Notes under the pieces: generated by a model
Seen by the model: the letters and a program-made list of their open reading frames with translations, nothing else
Told to the model about the DNA's origin: nothing
The model's database searches: none
Assembly: GCF_012971745.1 (NCBI RefSeq)
Contig: NZ_CP048834.1
Span: forward strand, 3,224,001 to 3,288,000
Length of the DNA stretch: 64,000 nt
Reading direction: 5' to 3'
Source: Starkeya sp. ORNL1
GTDB lineage: Bacteria > Pseudomonadota > Alphaproteobacteria > Rhizobiales > Xanthobacteraceae
Made by a program: the position numbers and the translations under genes
Shown: piece by piece, positions 19,536 to 28,281 of the stretch
Layout of the letters: each line of letters opens with the position of its first letter
Position numbering within the stretch: position 1 is the stretch's first letter

Positions 19536-20810
19536 ATGGCGCGTCTGCGCGACCTGATGCGGGCAGCGGAGCGACCCGGCTTCGCGATGCCCGGCTGGCT
19601 GGAGCGCATCACCTCATGCGGCATCGTCAGCGACGATCCGCAGGTGGTGCGCCGCCAGCGCTTCACCAATCTCGGCGCCTATGCCGCGGCGGCCAATGCC
19701 GGTTCGCACCTCGTGATCAATGCCATGAACGGCCCGGCGAGCCTGATGCCGGTGCAGTTCTACAATGCAGCCTTCGTCATCGCGACGCTGATGGTGCCGC
19801 TGCTGCACCGCTTCGGGCCGGATGTCGGCGCCTTCTGCCTGGTGCTGCTCATCCTCGCCGGCAACACCTATGTCGTCTGGATGCTCGGCACCGAGAGCGC
19901 ACTGCATGTGTATCTCACCCTTGCCGGCGCCATGCTGTTCATGTTCGGCGTCGAGCGCTGGCGGCTGTTCCTTGGCTGGTTCATCCTCGTCGCGCTGGTG
20001 CTGGGTGTCACCGTGGTGCTGGCGCCCGAGCACGGAATGCTGCTCGGCGAGGACGACCCGCTGCACCGCCTGCTGTCCTCGCACGCCATGCTCAACACCA
20101 TCGCCATCAATGCGCTGCTGATCTTCTATGCGCTGAGCTCGCTCAGGCAGGCGGAGGCCGGCCGCGAGGCGGAGCATGCCCGCTCCGAGGCGCTGCTGAC
20201 GGCGCTGATGCCCCACGCCGTTGCGGCGCGGCTGAAGGCGGGGGCGAACCGCATCGCAGATCGCATCGACAATCTCAGCGTGTTGTTCGCCGATCTCGCG
20301 GGCTTCACCAGCGCGGCACGGAACCTGCCGCCGGAAGAGGTGGTGGCCTTCCTCGACGCCGTGGTGCGCCGCTTCGACGAACTCGCCGAGCGGCACGGCG
20401 TCGAGAAGATCAAGACCATCGGCGACAGCTACATGGCGGTGGGCGGGCTCGACGGGGGCGCCGAGGCCGGCGCCGCGGCGACGGCGCGGTTCGCGCTCGC
20501 GCTCCTCGACGAGGCGACGCGGCTGCCGCCGCTCGGCGGCACGCGTCTCGCCTTGCGCATCGGCATCCATGCCGGGCCAGCCACCGCGGGCGTCATCGGC
20601 GAGACGCGGTTTTCCTATGATGTATGGGGCGACGCGGTGAACACCGCGGCCCGGATGGAGGGCTATGGCGAGGCCGGGCGCATCCAGGTGACGCCGGCGT
20701 TTCGCGCGCTGGCCGGCGAAGCCTTCGCCTACCAGATGCGGGGCGGTATCGACATGAAGGGGCTCGGCATCGTCGAGACGGCCTTCCTCTCCGGCAATTT
20801 GGTCATTTGA
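19536..20810 (+). CDS. Membrane-bound class III adenylate cyclase
   Basis: The 424-residue protein has about six N-terminal membrane segments (residues 45-205) and a C-terminal cyclase domain (about 240-420). The metal aspartate lies in FADLAGFTSAAR, and the second in IKTIGDSYMAVGG, where the lysine favours ATP over GTP. WGDAVNTAARME contains the transition-state region. It converts ATP to cAMP. It starts at an ATG preceded by AAGGCGAGG. The nearby Crp-like regulator may respond to its product. Confidence 0.9.
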   Translation: MARLRDLMRAAERPGFAMPGWLERITSCGIVSDDPQVVRRQRFTNLGAYAAAANAGSHLVINAMNGPASLMPVQFYNAAFVIATLMVPLLHRFGPDVGAFCLVLLILAGNTYVVWMLGTESALHVYLTLAGAMLFMFGVERWRLFLGWFILVALVLGVTVVLAPEHGMLLGEDDPLHRLLSSHAMLNTIAINALLIFYALSSLRQAEAGREAEHARSEALLTALMPHAVAARLKAGANRIADRIDNLSVLFADLAGFTSAARNLPPEEVVAFLDAVVRRFDELAERHGVEKIKTIGDSYMAVGGLDGGAEAGAAATARFALALLDEATRLPPLGGTRLALRIGIHAGPATAGVIGETRFSYDVWGDAVNTAARMEGYGEAGRIQVTPAFRALAGEAFAYQMRGGIDMKGLGIVETAFLSGNLVI

Positions 20811-20859
20811 TCGTCACGTTGCCGGGACATGGCACAATTAGGCAAACACCGACGTTATC

Positions 20860-20888
20860 GGGACAACACGCCCCGATCACAATATAAT
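20860..20888 (+). promoter_or_regulatory. Candidate sigma-70 promoter of the metallopeptidase gene
   Basis: TATAAT at 20883-20888 is a perfect -10 box and GGGACA at 20860-20865, 17 bases upstream, matches four of six -35 positions. The coding start is 39 bases downstream of the -10 box. Confidence 0.4.
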
Positions 20889-20926
20889 CGGCCTGGGCGT
20901 CGGCGGCGCGCGTATTGGAGGCGGCG

Positions 20927-21829
20927 ATGAAGTGGGAAGACTTCCGGCGGAGCGACAATGTCGAGGATCGCCGGGGCGACGGCGGCTCGGGCGGGTTCGG
21001 TGGCGGCGGCGGAGGCATGCGCCGCGGCGGGCTCGGCATTGGCGGCATCATCGTCGTCGGCCTCATCGCCTGGGCGACCGGCATCAATCCGGCGCTGCTG
21101 ATGGGCGGAGCGGAGATCCTGTTCGGCGGCGGCAGCTCCAGCCAGACCCAGCAGACCACCGCTCCCGCCGGCCAGAAGGGTGCCCCGTCCGACCAGCTCG
21201 GCAAGTTCGCCGCCACCGTGCTGGCCCAGACCGAAGACGTGTGGACGCCGATCTTCAAGCAGATGGGCAAGACCTACGACAAGCCCGGCATGGTGCTGTT
21301 CTCCGGCTTCACGCGCTCGGCCTGCGGCTCGGCGCAGTCGGCGATGGGGCCGTTCTATTGCCCGCTCGACCAGAAGGTCTATCTCGACCTCTCCTTCTTC
21401 CAGGAGATGAAGACCCGCTTCAACGCCCCCGGCGACTTCGCCGCGGCCTATGTGATCGCGCATGAGGTCGGCCACCATGTCGAGAACGAGATGGGGCTGC
21501 TGCCGAAGGTGCAGGAGCGCCAGCGCCAGGTCTCCAAGGCCGAAGCGAACGAGCTCTCGGTGCGCGTCGAGTTGATGGCCGACTGCCTTGCCGGCGTGTG
21601 GGCCAATCACGCCAATACGCAGTGGAAGATCCTCGAGGAGGGCGACGTGCAGGAAGCGTTGAATGCCGCCTCGGCGATCGGCGACGACCGGCTGCAGAAG
21701 CAGGCGCAGGGCTATGTGGTGCCGGACAGCTTCACCCATGGCACGTCGGCGCAGCGCACCCAATGGTTCACGCGCGGGCTGAAGGGCGGCGACATGAATC
21801 AGTGCAACACTTTCCAGGGCGCCATCTGA
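20927..21829 (+). CDS. YpfJ-type neutral zinc metallopeptidase
   Basis: The 300-residue protein has a glycine-rich N-terminus, one membrane helix (about 36-58) and an outward-facing peptidase domain with the zinc motif HEVGHH at residues 179-184 and a third-ligand region in ELMADCLAGVW. The family (KPN_02809/YpfJ) is widespread but its substrate is unknown. GGAGG precedes the ATG at 20927 and decides the start. It is followed 16 bases later by moaB in the same direction. Confidence 0.9.
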   Translation: MKWEDFRRSDNVEDRRGDGGSGGFGGGGGGMRRGGLGIGGIIVVGLIAWATGINPALLMGGAEILFGGGSSSQTQQTTAPAGQKGAPSDQLGKFAATVLAQTEDVWTPIFKQMGKTYDKPGMVLFSGFTRSACGSAQSAMGPFYCPLDQKVYLDLSFFQEMKTRFNAPGDFAAAYVIAHEVGHHVENEMGLLPKVQERQRQVSKAEANELSVRVELMADCLAGVWANHANTQWKILEEGDVQEALNAASAIGDDRLQKQAQGYVVPDSFTHGTSAQRTQWFTRGLKGGDMNQCNTFQGAI

Positions 21830-21845
21830 CGCTTATCTGCAACGC

Positions 21846-22406
21846 ATGACCGACGCCCCCGACAAGCCTTTCGTGCCGCTGAACATCGCGGTGCTCACCG
21901 TCTCCGACACCCGCACCCTCGCGGACGACCGCTCCGGCACCACGCTGGCGGAGCGGATCGCGGCCGCGGGCCACACGCTCGCGGACCGTGCCATCGTGCC
22001 GGACGATGTGCCGGCGATCCGCGAGCGGGTCGAGGCGTGGATCGCCGAAAAGGCGATCGATGTCGTGATCACCACCGGCGGCACCGGCTTTACCGGCCGC
22101 GACGTGACCCCGGAAGCGGTGGAGCCGCTGTTCGAGAAGCGCATGGAAGGCTTCTCGACAGTGTTCCACATGGTGTCGTTCCAGAAGATCGGCACCTCGA
22201 CGCTGCAGAGCCGGGCCACGGCCGGCGTCGCCAACGCCACCTACGTGTTCTGCCTGCCGGGCTCCCCCGGCGCCTGCCGCGACGCCTGGGACGAGATCCT
22301 CGTCCACCAGCTCGATGTGCGGCACAAGCCGTGCAATTTCGTCGAGATCCTGCCGCGCCTCGACGAGCACCTGAAGCGCGCCAAGGCCAAGGGCGCGACG
22401 GTTTAG
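21846..22406 (+). CDS. moaB: Molybdenum cofactor biosynthesis protein B
   Basis: The 186-residue protein is a single MoCF domain of the MoaB/MogA fold. Diagnostic segments are VSDTRTLADDRSG, the molybdopterin-binding loop TTGGTGFTGRDVTPEA and LPGSPGACRDAWDEI. It acts in the adenylation step or a related step of molybdenum cofactor assembly. No other cofactor genes are nearby. The gene follows the metallopeptidase closely and may share its transcript. Confidence 0.92.
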   Translation: MTDAPDKPFVPLNIAVLTVSDTRTLADDRSGTTLAERIAAAGHTLADRAIVPDDVPAIRERVEAWIAEKAIDVVITTGGTGFTGRDVTPEAVEPLFEKRMEGFSTVFHMVSFQKIGTSTLQSRATAGVANATYVFCLPGSPGACRDAWDEILVHQLDVRHKPCNFVEILPRLDEHLKRAKAKGATV

Positions 22407-22470
22407 GAGCACCATCTCCATTGGCGTAATCCCGGCCGCGGCCCAAAGGGCGCATCGGCGTTCGGGAGTC

Positions 22471-23055
22471 TCAGTCTTCCGGCAGCAGCATCTGCGAGCG
22501 CAGCAGCACCAGCCGCCCGCGACCGATCCGTGCCAATAGCTTGCGGGCGGAACGAGCGCCGGAGCCGTACCCGCCCAACGCCTCGTAAAAACGCCGATGG
22601 ATCAGCAGCCCCTGCTCCGGCCGAGGGCGCCCGGTGAGCGCGTGGCGCGCCACGGCGGCGGCTTCCTTGAGGCGCGGAGCGACGCCGAAACCATCCAGCG
22701 CGAGGCGAAAGGTGGCGGCACGGTGCTCGGTGCTGCCATTGCGCTCGGCCTGGTCGGTAAAGTTGCGGACTTCGCGCGCCCAGCCTTCCTGCAGCAGCCC
22801 GCAGGGCTCGAGGAACAACAGCCAGGGACCCCGCGCCGCCTCAGCGCCCTGGCGCAGGCGGGCGCCGCTGTCAGCCGGCCCGCGCAGATATTCGCAGCCG
22901 GCGGCATCGGCGATCTCCTCGACCGCGCCGTTGCTGCCGCCATCCACCAGCAGTACCTCGCGCACCACGCCAGCCGCCGCGCCCGGCACCAGCGCCGCCA
23001 GCGCCGGGATCAGCAGGCGCTCCGTTTCCTGCGTGGGTATGACGACCGAAATCAC
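22471..23055 (-). CDS. Small family-2-like glycosyltransferase
   Basis: The 194-residue protein begins MISVVIPTQETERLL, and has the nucleotide-sugar segment EVLLVDGGSNG and the ARGPWLLFLEPCGLLQ region, where a family-2 enzyme would carry its second acidic motif (here reduced). It is shorter than most family members, which are 220 residues or more. The C-terminus is basic. The substrate is unknown. The gene converges with moaB and is divergent from the radical SAM gene. Confidence 0.65.
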   Translation of the reverse strand: MISVVIPTQETERLLIPALAALVPGAAAGVVREVLLVDGGSNGAVEEIADAAGCEYLRGPADSGARLRQGAEAARGPWLLFLEPCGLLQEGWAREVRNFTDQAERNGSTEHRAATFRLALDGFGVAPRLKEAAAVARHALTGRPRPEQGLLIHRRFYEALGGYGSGARSARKLLARIGRGRLVLLRSQMLLPED

Positions 23056-23182
23056 GCGTCTTGCCTGCCCCTGACCCGCCGAAGTAACGCTTCGACTCTC
23101 GTCCGAAGCCGCTTCAAACCCTTGTCCTGCCTATAGCATGCGTTATCGCGGCGCATAGCGAAAGCTGCACTCACTTGCCTAT

Positions 23183-23197
23183 GTTCTTGTTATGTTC
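23183..23197 (+). promoter_or_regulatory. Putative LexA (SOS) box
   Basis: The sequence GTTC-TTGTTAT-GTTC matches the alphaproteobacterial LexA consensus GTTC-N7-GTTC exactly. It ends 24 bases before the ATG of the radical SAM gene. By chance one or two such matches are expected in 64 kb, so position is the main argument. Confidence 0.5.
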
Positions 23198-23221
23198 TCA
23201 TTGCTGCGCTATGACTCCGCC

Positions 23222-24493
23222 ATGGAACAGACACCGCCATCCGCTCCCGGCCGCGCCGCGAAGGCTCAGGCGCCCCAGCCGCCGCGCAAGCCGGAGCGCA
23301 TCGTCGGCCGACTCCGCGAAGAGCGCCGCCTCAAGCAGGAGCAGGAGCGCGCTGCGGCCGCGCGCGACCTTACCGGCATCTCCGATATCGGGGTAGCAGA
23401 CGGGCCGGCGCCGGGGGTGGACGGCGAGCGCCGGCGCGGGCGTGGCGCGGTCTCCAACGCCGCCGGCCGCTTCGAGCCGCATGCGCGCGAAGCGTTCGAC
23501 GATGGCTGGGAGAGCCTCGACGAATTACCGGTATTCCAGACCAGCGTCACGGTGGAGAAGCCGCGCACCATCATCAATCGCAACAACTCGCCGGATGTCG
23601 GCTTCGACCGCTCGATCAATCCCTATCGCGGCTGCGAGCATGGCTGCGTCTATTGCTTCGCGCGCCCGACCCACGCCTATCAGGGCTACTCCGCAGGGCT
23701 CGATTTCGAGACCAAGCTGTTCGCCAAGCCCGACGCGCCGGAATTGCTCGCCAAGGAATTGTCCAAGCCCGGCTATGAGCCGCGTACCATCGCGCTCGGC
23801 ATCAACACCGACGGCTATCAGCCGATCGAGCGCGAATGGCGGCTGACCCGACGCATATTGGAAGTGCTGCGCGATTTCGGCCATCCGGTGGGCATCGTGA
23901 CGAAATCGGCGCTGGTGCTGCGCGACCTCGACATACTTGGGCCGATGGCCGAGCGCGGGCTCGCCAAGGTCGCGCTCTCCGTCACCACGCTCGACCACAA
24001 GCTGGCGCGTATCATGGAGCCGCGGGCGGCGACGCCGATGCGCCGCATCGAGACCATACGCCGCCTCAGCGAGGCCGGCGTGCCCACCGCCGTGCTGGCG
24101 GCCCCGATGATCCCGGCGATCAACGATGCCGAGCTGGAGCGCATCCTCGACACCGCGGCGGCGGCAGGCGCGACCGAGGCCGGCTATGTGATGATCCGGC
24201 TGCCGCTGGAGATCCTCGACCTGTTCAAGGAGTGGCTGCTGACGCATTTCCCCGACCGCTACCGCCATGTGCTGTCGCTGGTGAAGGAGATGCATGGCGG
24301 CAAGGAGTATGATTCGACCTTCGGCCAGCGCATGAGCGGCTCCGGCCCCTATGCCTGGACCGTGGCGCGGCGTTTCGAGATCGCGGCGGAGCGGCTCGGC
24401 CTCAACAAGCGCCATCTGCGCCTGACCAACCGCCATTTCCGCCGCCCGCCGAGGCCGGGCGAGCAATTATCGCTGTTCGGCGAGGAGCGATGA
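23222..24493 (+). CDS. Radical SAM protein of the SPL-like PA0069/Rv2578c family
   Basis: The 423-residue protein has the radical SAM cluster motif with C138, C142 and C145 (RGCEHGCVYCFARP) and is homologous to spore photoproduct lyase. The N-terminal 80 residues are basic and probably disordered. The in-frame ATG 30 bases upstream would overlap the putative SOS box, so 23222 is preferred. SPL repairs UV thymine dimers in spores; non-sporeformer relatives have no proven reaction. A DNA-repair role here rests on the family and the LexA-type box. Confidence 0.87.
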   Translation: MEQTPPSAPGRAAKAQAPQPPRKPERIVGRLREERRLKQEQERAAAARDLTGISDIGVADGPAPGVDGERRRGRGAVSNAAGRFEPHAREAFDDGWESLDELPVFQTSVTVEKPRTIINRNNSPDVGFDRSINPYRGCEHGCVYCFARPTHAYQGYSAGLDFETKLFAKPDAPELLAKELSKPGYEPRTIALGINTDGYQPIEREWRLTRRILEVLRDFGHPVGIVTKSALVLRDLDILGPMAERGLAKVALSVTTLDHKLARIMEPRAATPMRRIETIRRLSEAGVPTAVLAAPMIPAINDAELERILDTAAAAGATEAGYVMIRLPLEILDLFKEWLLTHFPDRYRHVLSLVKEMHGGKEYDSTFGQRMSGSGPYAWTVARRFEIAAERLGLNKRHLRLTNRHFRRPPRPGEQLSLFGEER

Positions 24494-24573
24494 TCGGAAC
24501 GATGATGGATCGGGACGGTTGCCGCTGGCCTGCGGTTCGATTATCAAGGCTCTCGCTTGAGGCCCATTGCCAC

Positions 24574-24650
24574 GCACCCGTAGCTCAGCTGGATAGAGCG
24601 TTGCCCTCCGAAGGCAAAGGTCGCACGTTCGAATCGTGCCGGGTGCGCCA
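24574..24650 (+). tRNA. tRNA-Arg (anticodon CCG)
   Basis: A full cloverleaf can be drawn: acceptor GCACCCG/CGGGTGC, D arm GCTC/GAGC, anticodon stem TTGCC/GGCAA with loop CTCCGAA (anticodon CCG), T arm GCACG/CGTGC with loop TTCGAAT, discriminator G and an encoded CCA. Its 3' end faces the hopanoid cluster. Confidence 0.97.
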
Positions 24651-24778
24651 ATCATTTCAATAGCTTGTAGCTATAATACAGCCCGATCAGGTCCTTCCCC
24701 CCAGAGCCGTCCCACACAACGAAAACGCGACGCAGGCTCGCTTGTATTGCGCGCAAGTCCACTGGCAGTCGTTCCCGT

Positions 24779-25987
24779 GTGACCAAGGCGCTATTGGCTC
24801 GTCAGCCCAAGTGGATCACACTTGTCTTGTCCATGGTCGTCGCGTCGCTGCCACTCCTCCTTTCGCTGATCGGATCGGCCCTGCTGTCCTGGGCAGCCTG
24901 GCTCATTCGTCGCCGCGCCGCGGCCGTCGATCCACATGGCGCCCGCGACGTGCCGACCGTCAGCCTGCTCAAGCCGCTTCACGGTGCCGAGCCGCTCCTG
25001 GCTGACAATCTCGCGACGGCGGTTGCGCAGAACTATCCAGGCCGCATCGAGATGCTCTGCGGGGTAGCCCGCGCCGACGATCCCGCCGTTGCGGCGGTCG
25101 AATCGCTGCGCGCGAGCTTTCCCGCTGCCGAGCTTCGGCTTATCGTCAATTCCCGGCGCTGGGGCGCCAATGCCAAGGTCTCGAACCTCATCAACATCAT
25201 GGCCGAAGCGCGCCATGACGTGCTGGTGCTGGCCGACAGCGACATGGTGGTGCCGCCAGACTATGTCGCACGGCTCGTCGGCGTGCTCGACCAGCCCGGC
25301 ACCGGCGCGGTGAGCTGCCTCTATGTGGGGCGCGGCGATGCCGGCTACTGGTCGCGATTGGTCGCGGCCGGCATCGATACCCATTTCGTGCCCGCCACGA
25401 TGATCGCGCTGGCGACGGGGCTCGGGAAGCCATCCATGGGCTCGACCATCGCGCTGCGTCGCGACACCCTGGCCGAGATCGGCGGCTTCATCCGCTTCGC
25501 CGACACGCTGGCAGATGACTATGCGTTGGGCGAGGCCGTCCGCGCCACCGGGCGGACGGTGGTGGTGCCGGCGATGGTCCTGACCCACGCCTGCGCCGAG
25601 ACGAGCCTCACCCATGTGGTCCGCCAGGAATTGCGCTGGAACGCCACCATTCTGGGGATCGACCCGGCAGGCTATACCGGCAGCATCATCCTCCATCCGC
25701 TGCCGCTCGCGCTCATCGGCTGGGCCGCGGGCGGCGGCATGCTTGCCGCGGGCGCCACCGTGCTGGCACTCGCGGCACGCGCGAGCGTGGCGCTCGCGAC
25801 GGCGCGCCTTGACGTTGCGGGACGCCCCGCCGGTTACCGTTTTGCCCCGATTTTATTGATTCCAATGCGTGATCTGCTTTCCTTCGCTATGTTCGTGGTT
25901 GCCTTCGTCGCCCGATCGGTTGATTGGCGCGGCGCGGGCATTAAGCTTGGACGCAAGGGCCGGATCTCGGGTCCAGAGGATATATGA
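24779..25987 (+). CDS. hpnI: HpnI, hopanoid glycosyltransferase (family 21-like)
   Basis: The 402-residue membrane glycosyltransferase adds N-acetylglucosamine to bacteriohopanetetrol in organisms where HpnI has been studied. An N-terminal membrane helix (about 13-40) precedes the catalytic domain with VSLLKPLHG, the metal motif LADSDMVVP and the acceptor motif QELRWN, as in ceramide glucosyltransferases. Two or three hydrophobic segments close the C-terminus. The start is GTG. The gene opens the plus-strand hopanoid block, and its stop overlaps the hpnJ start by four bases (ATGA). A TATAAT at 24672-24677 may serve as promoter, but no good -35 box is seen. Confidence 0.93.
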   Translation: MTKALLARQPKWITLVLSMVVASLPLLLSLIGSALLSWAAWLIRRRAAAVDPHGARDVPTVSLLKPLHGAEPLLADNLATAVAQNYPGRIEMLCGVARADDPAVAAVESLRASFPAAELRLIVNSRRWGANAKVSNLINIMAEARHDVLVLADSDMVVPPDYVARLVGVLDQPGTGAVSCLYVGRGDAGYWSRLVAAGIDTHFVPATMIALATGLGKPSMGSTIALRRDTLAEIGGFIRFADTLADDYALGEAVRATGRTVVVPAMVLTHACAETSLTHVVRQELRWNATILGIDPAGYTGSIILHPLPLALIGWAAGGGMLAAGATVLALAARASVALATARLDVAGRPAGYRFAPILLIPMRDLLSFAMFVVAFVARSVDWRGAGIKLGRKGRISGPEDI

Positions 25988-27435
25988 CGATGATGCGCTC
26001 GCTCTTTCTCCAGGCGCCCTCATTCGATGGCTATGACGGCGGTGCGGGTGCGCGCTACCAGATGAAGCGCGAAGTGCGCTCCTTCTGGTATCCGACCTGG
26101 CTCGCCCAGCCTGCGGCGATGGTCGAGGGCTCCCGGCTGATCGATGCGCCGGCCCATGATCTCGGCTGGGACGACATCAAGCACGAGGTGGACGACAAGG
26201 AACTGGTCATCCTCCACACCTCGACACCGAGCTTCCGCCAGGATTCCCATACCGCGGACCTGATCCGCGAACGCAATCCCAAGGCGCTGATCGGCATGAT
26301 CGGCGCCAAGGTGGCGGTGGAAGCCGAGAAGTCGCTGCTTGCTGCGCGTTCGGTGGACTTCGTCTGCCGCAACGAGTTCGACTTCACCATCGTCGACGTC
26401 GCCAACGGCATGCCACTCACCGAGGTCGACGGCATCAGCTATCGGGCGGCCGACGGCACCATCATCCACAACAAGGACCGCGCCGTCGTCGAGAACATGG
26501 ACCTGCTGCCGTTCGTGGCGCCGATCTACAAGCGCGACCTGACCATCGAGAAATATTTCGGCGGGTATCTGAAGCACCCTTATGTGAGCTTCTACACCGG
26601 GCGCGGCTGCAAGAGCCGCTGCACCTTCTGCCTCTGGCCGCAGACAGTGGGAGGGCACAATTACCGCACGCGCTCGATCCCCCATGTCATCGAGGAAGTG
26701 AAATACGTCCTGCGCGAAATGCCCAGCGTGAAGGAGATCTTCTTCGACGACGACACGCTGACCGACAATCTGCCCCGCGTGGAAGAGCTCGCTCGCGCGC
26801 TTGGTGAGATCGGCTTCGGCAAGCCGGGCTTCGGCGTTTCCTGGAGCTGCAACGCCAAGGCCAACGTGCCCCACGCGACGCTCAAGGTGCTGCGCGAGAA
26901 CGGCCTGAGGCTGCTCCTCGTCGGCTATGAGAGCGGCAACCAGAAGATCCTGATCAACATCAAGAAGGGCCTGCGCGTCGATGTCGCGCGCCAGTTCACC
27001 AAGGACTGCCACGAGCTCGGCATCGTCATCCACGGCACCTTCATCCTGGGCCTGCCGGGCGAGACGCTGGAAACGATCGAGGAGACCATCCGCTTCGCCA
27101 TCGAGATCAACCCGCACACCATCCAGGTGAGCCTAGCCGCGCCCTATCCAGGCACCTTCCTCTACAAGCAGGCGGTGGAGAACAGCTGGTTCGACGGCAC
27201 CGACCATCTTCTGACCGACGGCGGTACCCAGATCGCCCAGCTCAGCTATCCGCATCTGCCGGCGCCGGTGATCTTCGACAAGGTCGAGGAGTTCTACAAG
27301 CGCTTCTACTTCCGCCCACGCAAGATCGGGGCGATCGTCGGCGAGATGCTGCGCGACTGGGACATGATGAAGCGGCGCCTGCGCGAGGGCGTGGAGTTCT
27401 TCGACTTCCTGCGCCAGCGGAAGGAAGCCGCTTGA
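25984..27435 (+). CDS. hpnJ: HpnJ, radical SAM enzyme of hopanoid cyclitol ether formation
   Basis: The 483-residue protein has an N-terminal cobalamin-binding-like domain (about 70-150) and a radical SAM domain with C209, C213 and C216 (GRGCKSRCTFCLWPQ). In characterised organisms HpnJ contracts the deacetylated glucosamine headgroup to a cyclitol ether. It follows hpnI with ATGA overlap and overlaps hpnK through TTGA at 27432-27435. The product begins TMMRSLFLQAPSFDG, typical of the family. Confidence 0.95.
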   Translation: MTMMRSLFLQAPSFDGYDGGAGARYQMKREVRSFWYPTWLAQPAAMVEGSRLIDAPAHDLGWDDIKHEVDDKELVILHTSTPSFRQDSHTADLIRERNPKALIGMIGAKVAVEAEKSLLAARSVDFVCRNEFDFTIVDVANGMPLTEVDGISYRAADGTIIHNKDRAVVENMDLLPFVAPIYKRDLTIEKYFGGYLKHPYVSFYTGRGCKSRCTFCLWPQTVGGHNYRTRSIPHVIEEVKYVLREMPSVKEIFFDDDTLTDNLPRVEELARALGEIGFGKPGFGVSWSCNAKANVPHATLKVLRENGLRLLLVGYESGNQKILINIKKGLRVDVARQFTKDCHELGIVIHGTFILGLPGETLETIEETIRFAIEINPHTIQVSLAAPYPGTFLYKQAVENSWFDGTDHLLTDGGTQIAQLSYPHLPAPVIFDKVEEFYKRFYFRPRKIGAIVGEMLRDWDMMKRRLREGVEFFDFLRQRKEAA

Positions 27436-28256
27436 TCGAGCTGGTCGTCACGGCCGACGATTTCGGCGCGGATCTGGCAGTCAACGAAGCGGTCGAGACG
27501 GCGTATCGCGAAGGCGTGCTGACGGCGGCAAGCCTGATGGTGGCGGGCAAGGCCGCCGGCGACGCGGTTGACCGCGCGCGGGGGCTGCCGGGTCTCGGCG
27601 TGGGCCTGCACGTGGTGCTGGTCGAGGGCCGGCCGGTGCTGCCGCCCGACGAGGTGCCCGAACTGGTCGATGCCAGTGGCGAATTCCACGGCAATATGGC
27701 ACTGGCGGGGCTGCGCTTCGCCTTGAGCCCGCGCGCCCGGCGCCAGCTCGCGCACGAGATCGACGCGCAGTTCGCCGCCTTCGCGGCGACCGGCCTGCCG
27801 CTCGACCACGTCAATTCGCACAAGCATTTCCACGTCCATCCGGTGATCGGCCGGATGGTGATCGATGCGGCGCGCCGCTACGGCGCCCGCGCGATCCGCG
27901 CTCCGATCGAGCCGGGACGGCCGTGGGGATCGGCCGGGCTGGCGGTGGCTTTCGCCCGCCGGCTGCGCCGCCGCGCCGCGCGGGCCGGCCTGATGGCACC
28001 CGAAACGGTATTCGGCCTCGCCAATAGTGGCCATATGGACACAGTGCGTACCGAACGCGCGGTCGCAGGGCTTTCGCCGGGCCTCAACGAGCTCTACCTG
28101 CACCCCGCGACGCGAGACGATTGGCCGGGCCATGCCCCGGGCTATCGCTACCGGGCCGAACTCGACGCGCTGGTCGCGCCCGCCACGCGCGCGGCGCTTT
28201 CGGCGAGGGGCGTGCGGCTCGGCTGCTTTGCGGATTTTGTCGGGGCGCACGCGTGA
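27432..28256 (+). CDS. hpnK: HpnK, YdjC/ChbG-type hopanoid deacetylase
   Basis: The 274-residue protein is of the YdjC fold. TADDFGAD near the N-terminus and HVNSHKHFHVHP near residue 125 contain the metal-binding aspartates and histidines of this deacetylase family. HpnK removes the acetyl group from hopanoid-linked N-acetylglucosamine before HpnJ acts. The start is TTG, overlapping the hpnJ stop, which fits translational coupling. hpnL follows after 25 bases. Confidence 0.93.
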   Translation: MIELVVTADDFGADLAVNEAVETAYREGVLTAASLMVAGKAAGDAVDRARGLPGLGVGLHVVLVEGRPVLPPDEVPELVDASGEFHGNMALAGLRFALSPRARRQLAHEIDAQFAAFAATGLPLDHVNSHKHFHVHPVIGRMVIDAARRYGARAIRAPIEPGRPWGSAGLAVAFARRLRRRAARAGLMAPETVFGLANSGHMDTVRTERAVAGLSPGLNELYLHPATRDDWPGHAPGYRYRAELDALVAPATRAALSARGVRLGCFADFVGAHA

Positions 28257-28281
28257 CGCCTGTGAAGGAGGCCGTCGCCTG

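Noticed and set aside
22407..22470. Fourth copy of repeat family A between moaB and the glycosyltransferase gene
   Set aside because: Only a GTAATCCCGGCCG remnant is seen, with no matching second arm.
23192..23221. Upstream start for the SPL-like gene at 23192
   Set aside because: It would place the start codon within the putative LexA box and adds ten residues without similarity to the family.
24651..24778. A strong promoter for hpnI
   Set aside because: TATAAT at 24672-24677 is good, but the position 17 bases upstream lies in the tRNA end and reads CAATCA, a poor -35. I mention it only under hpnI.
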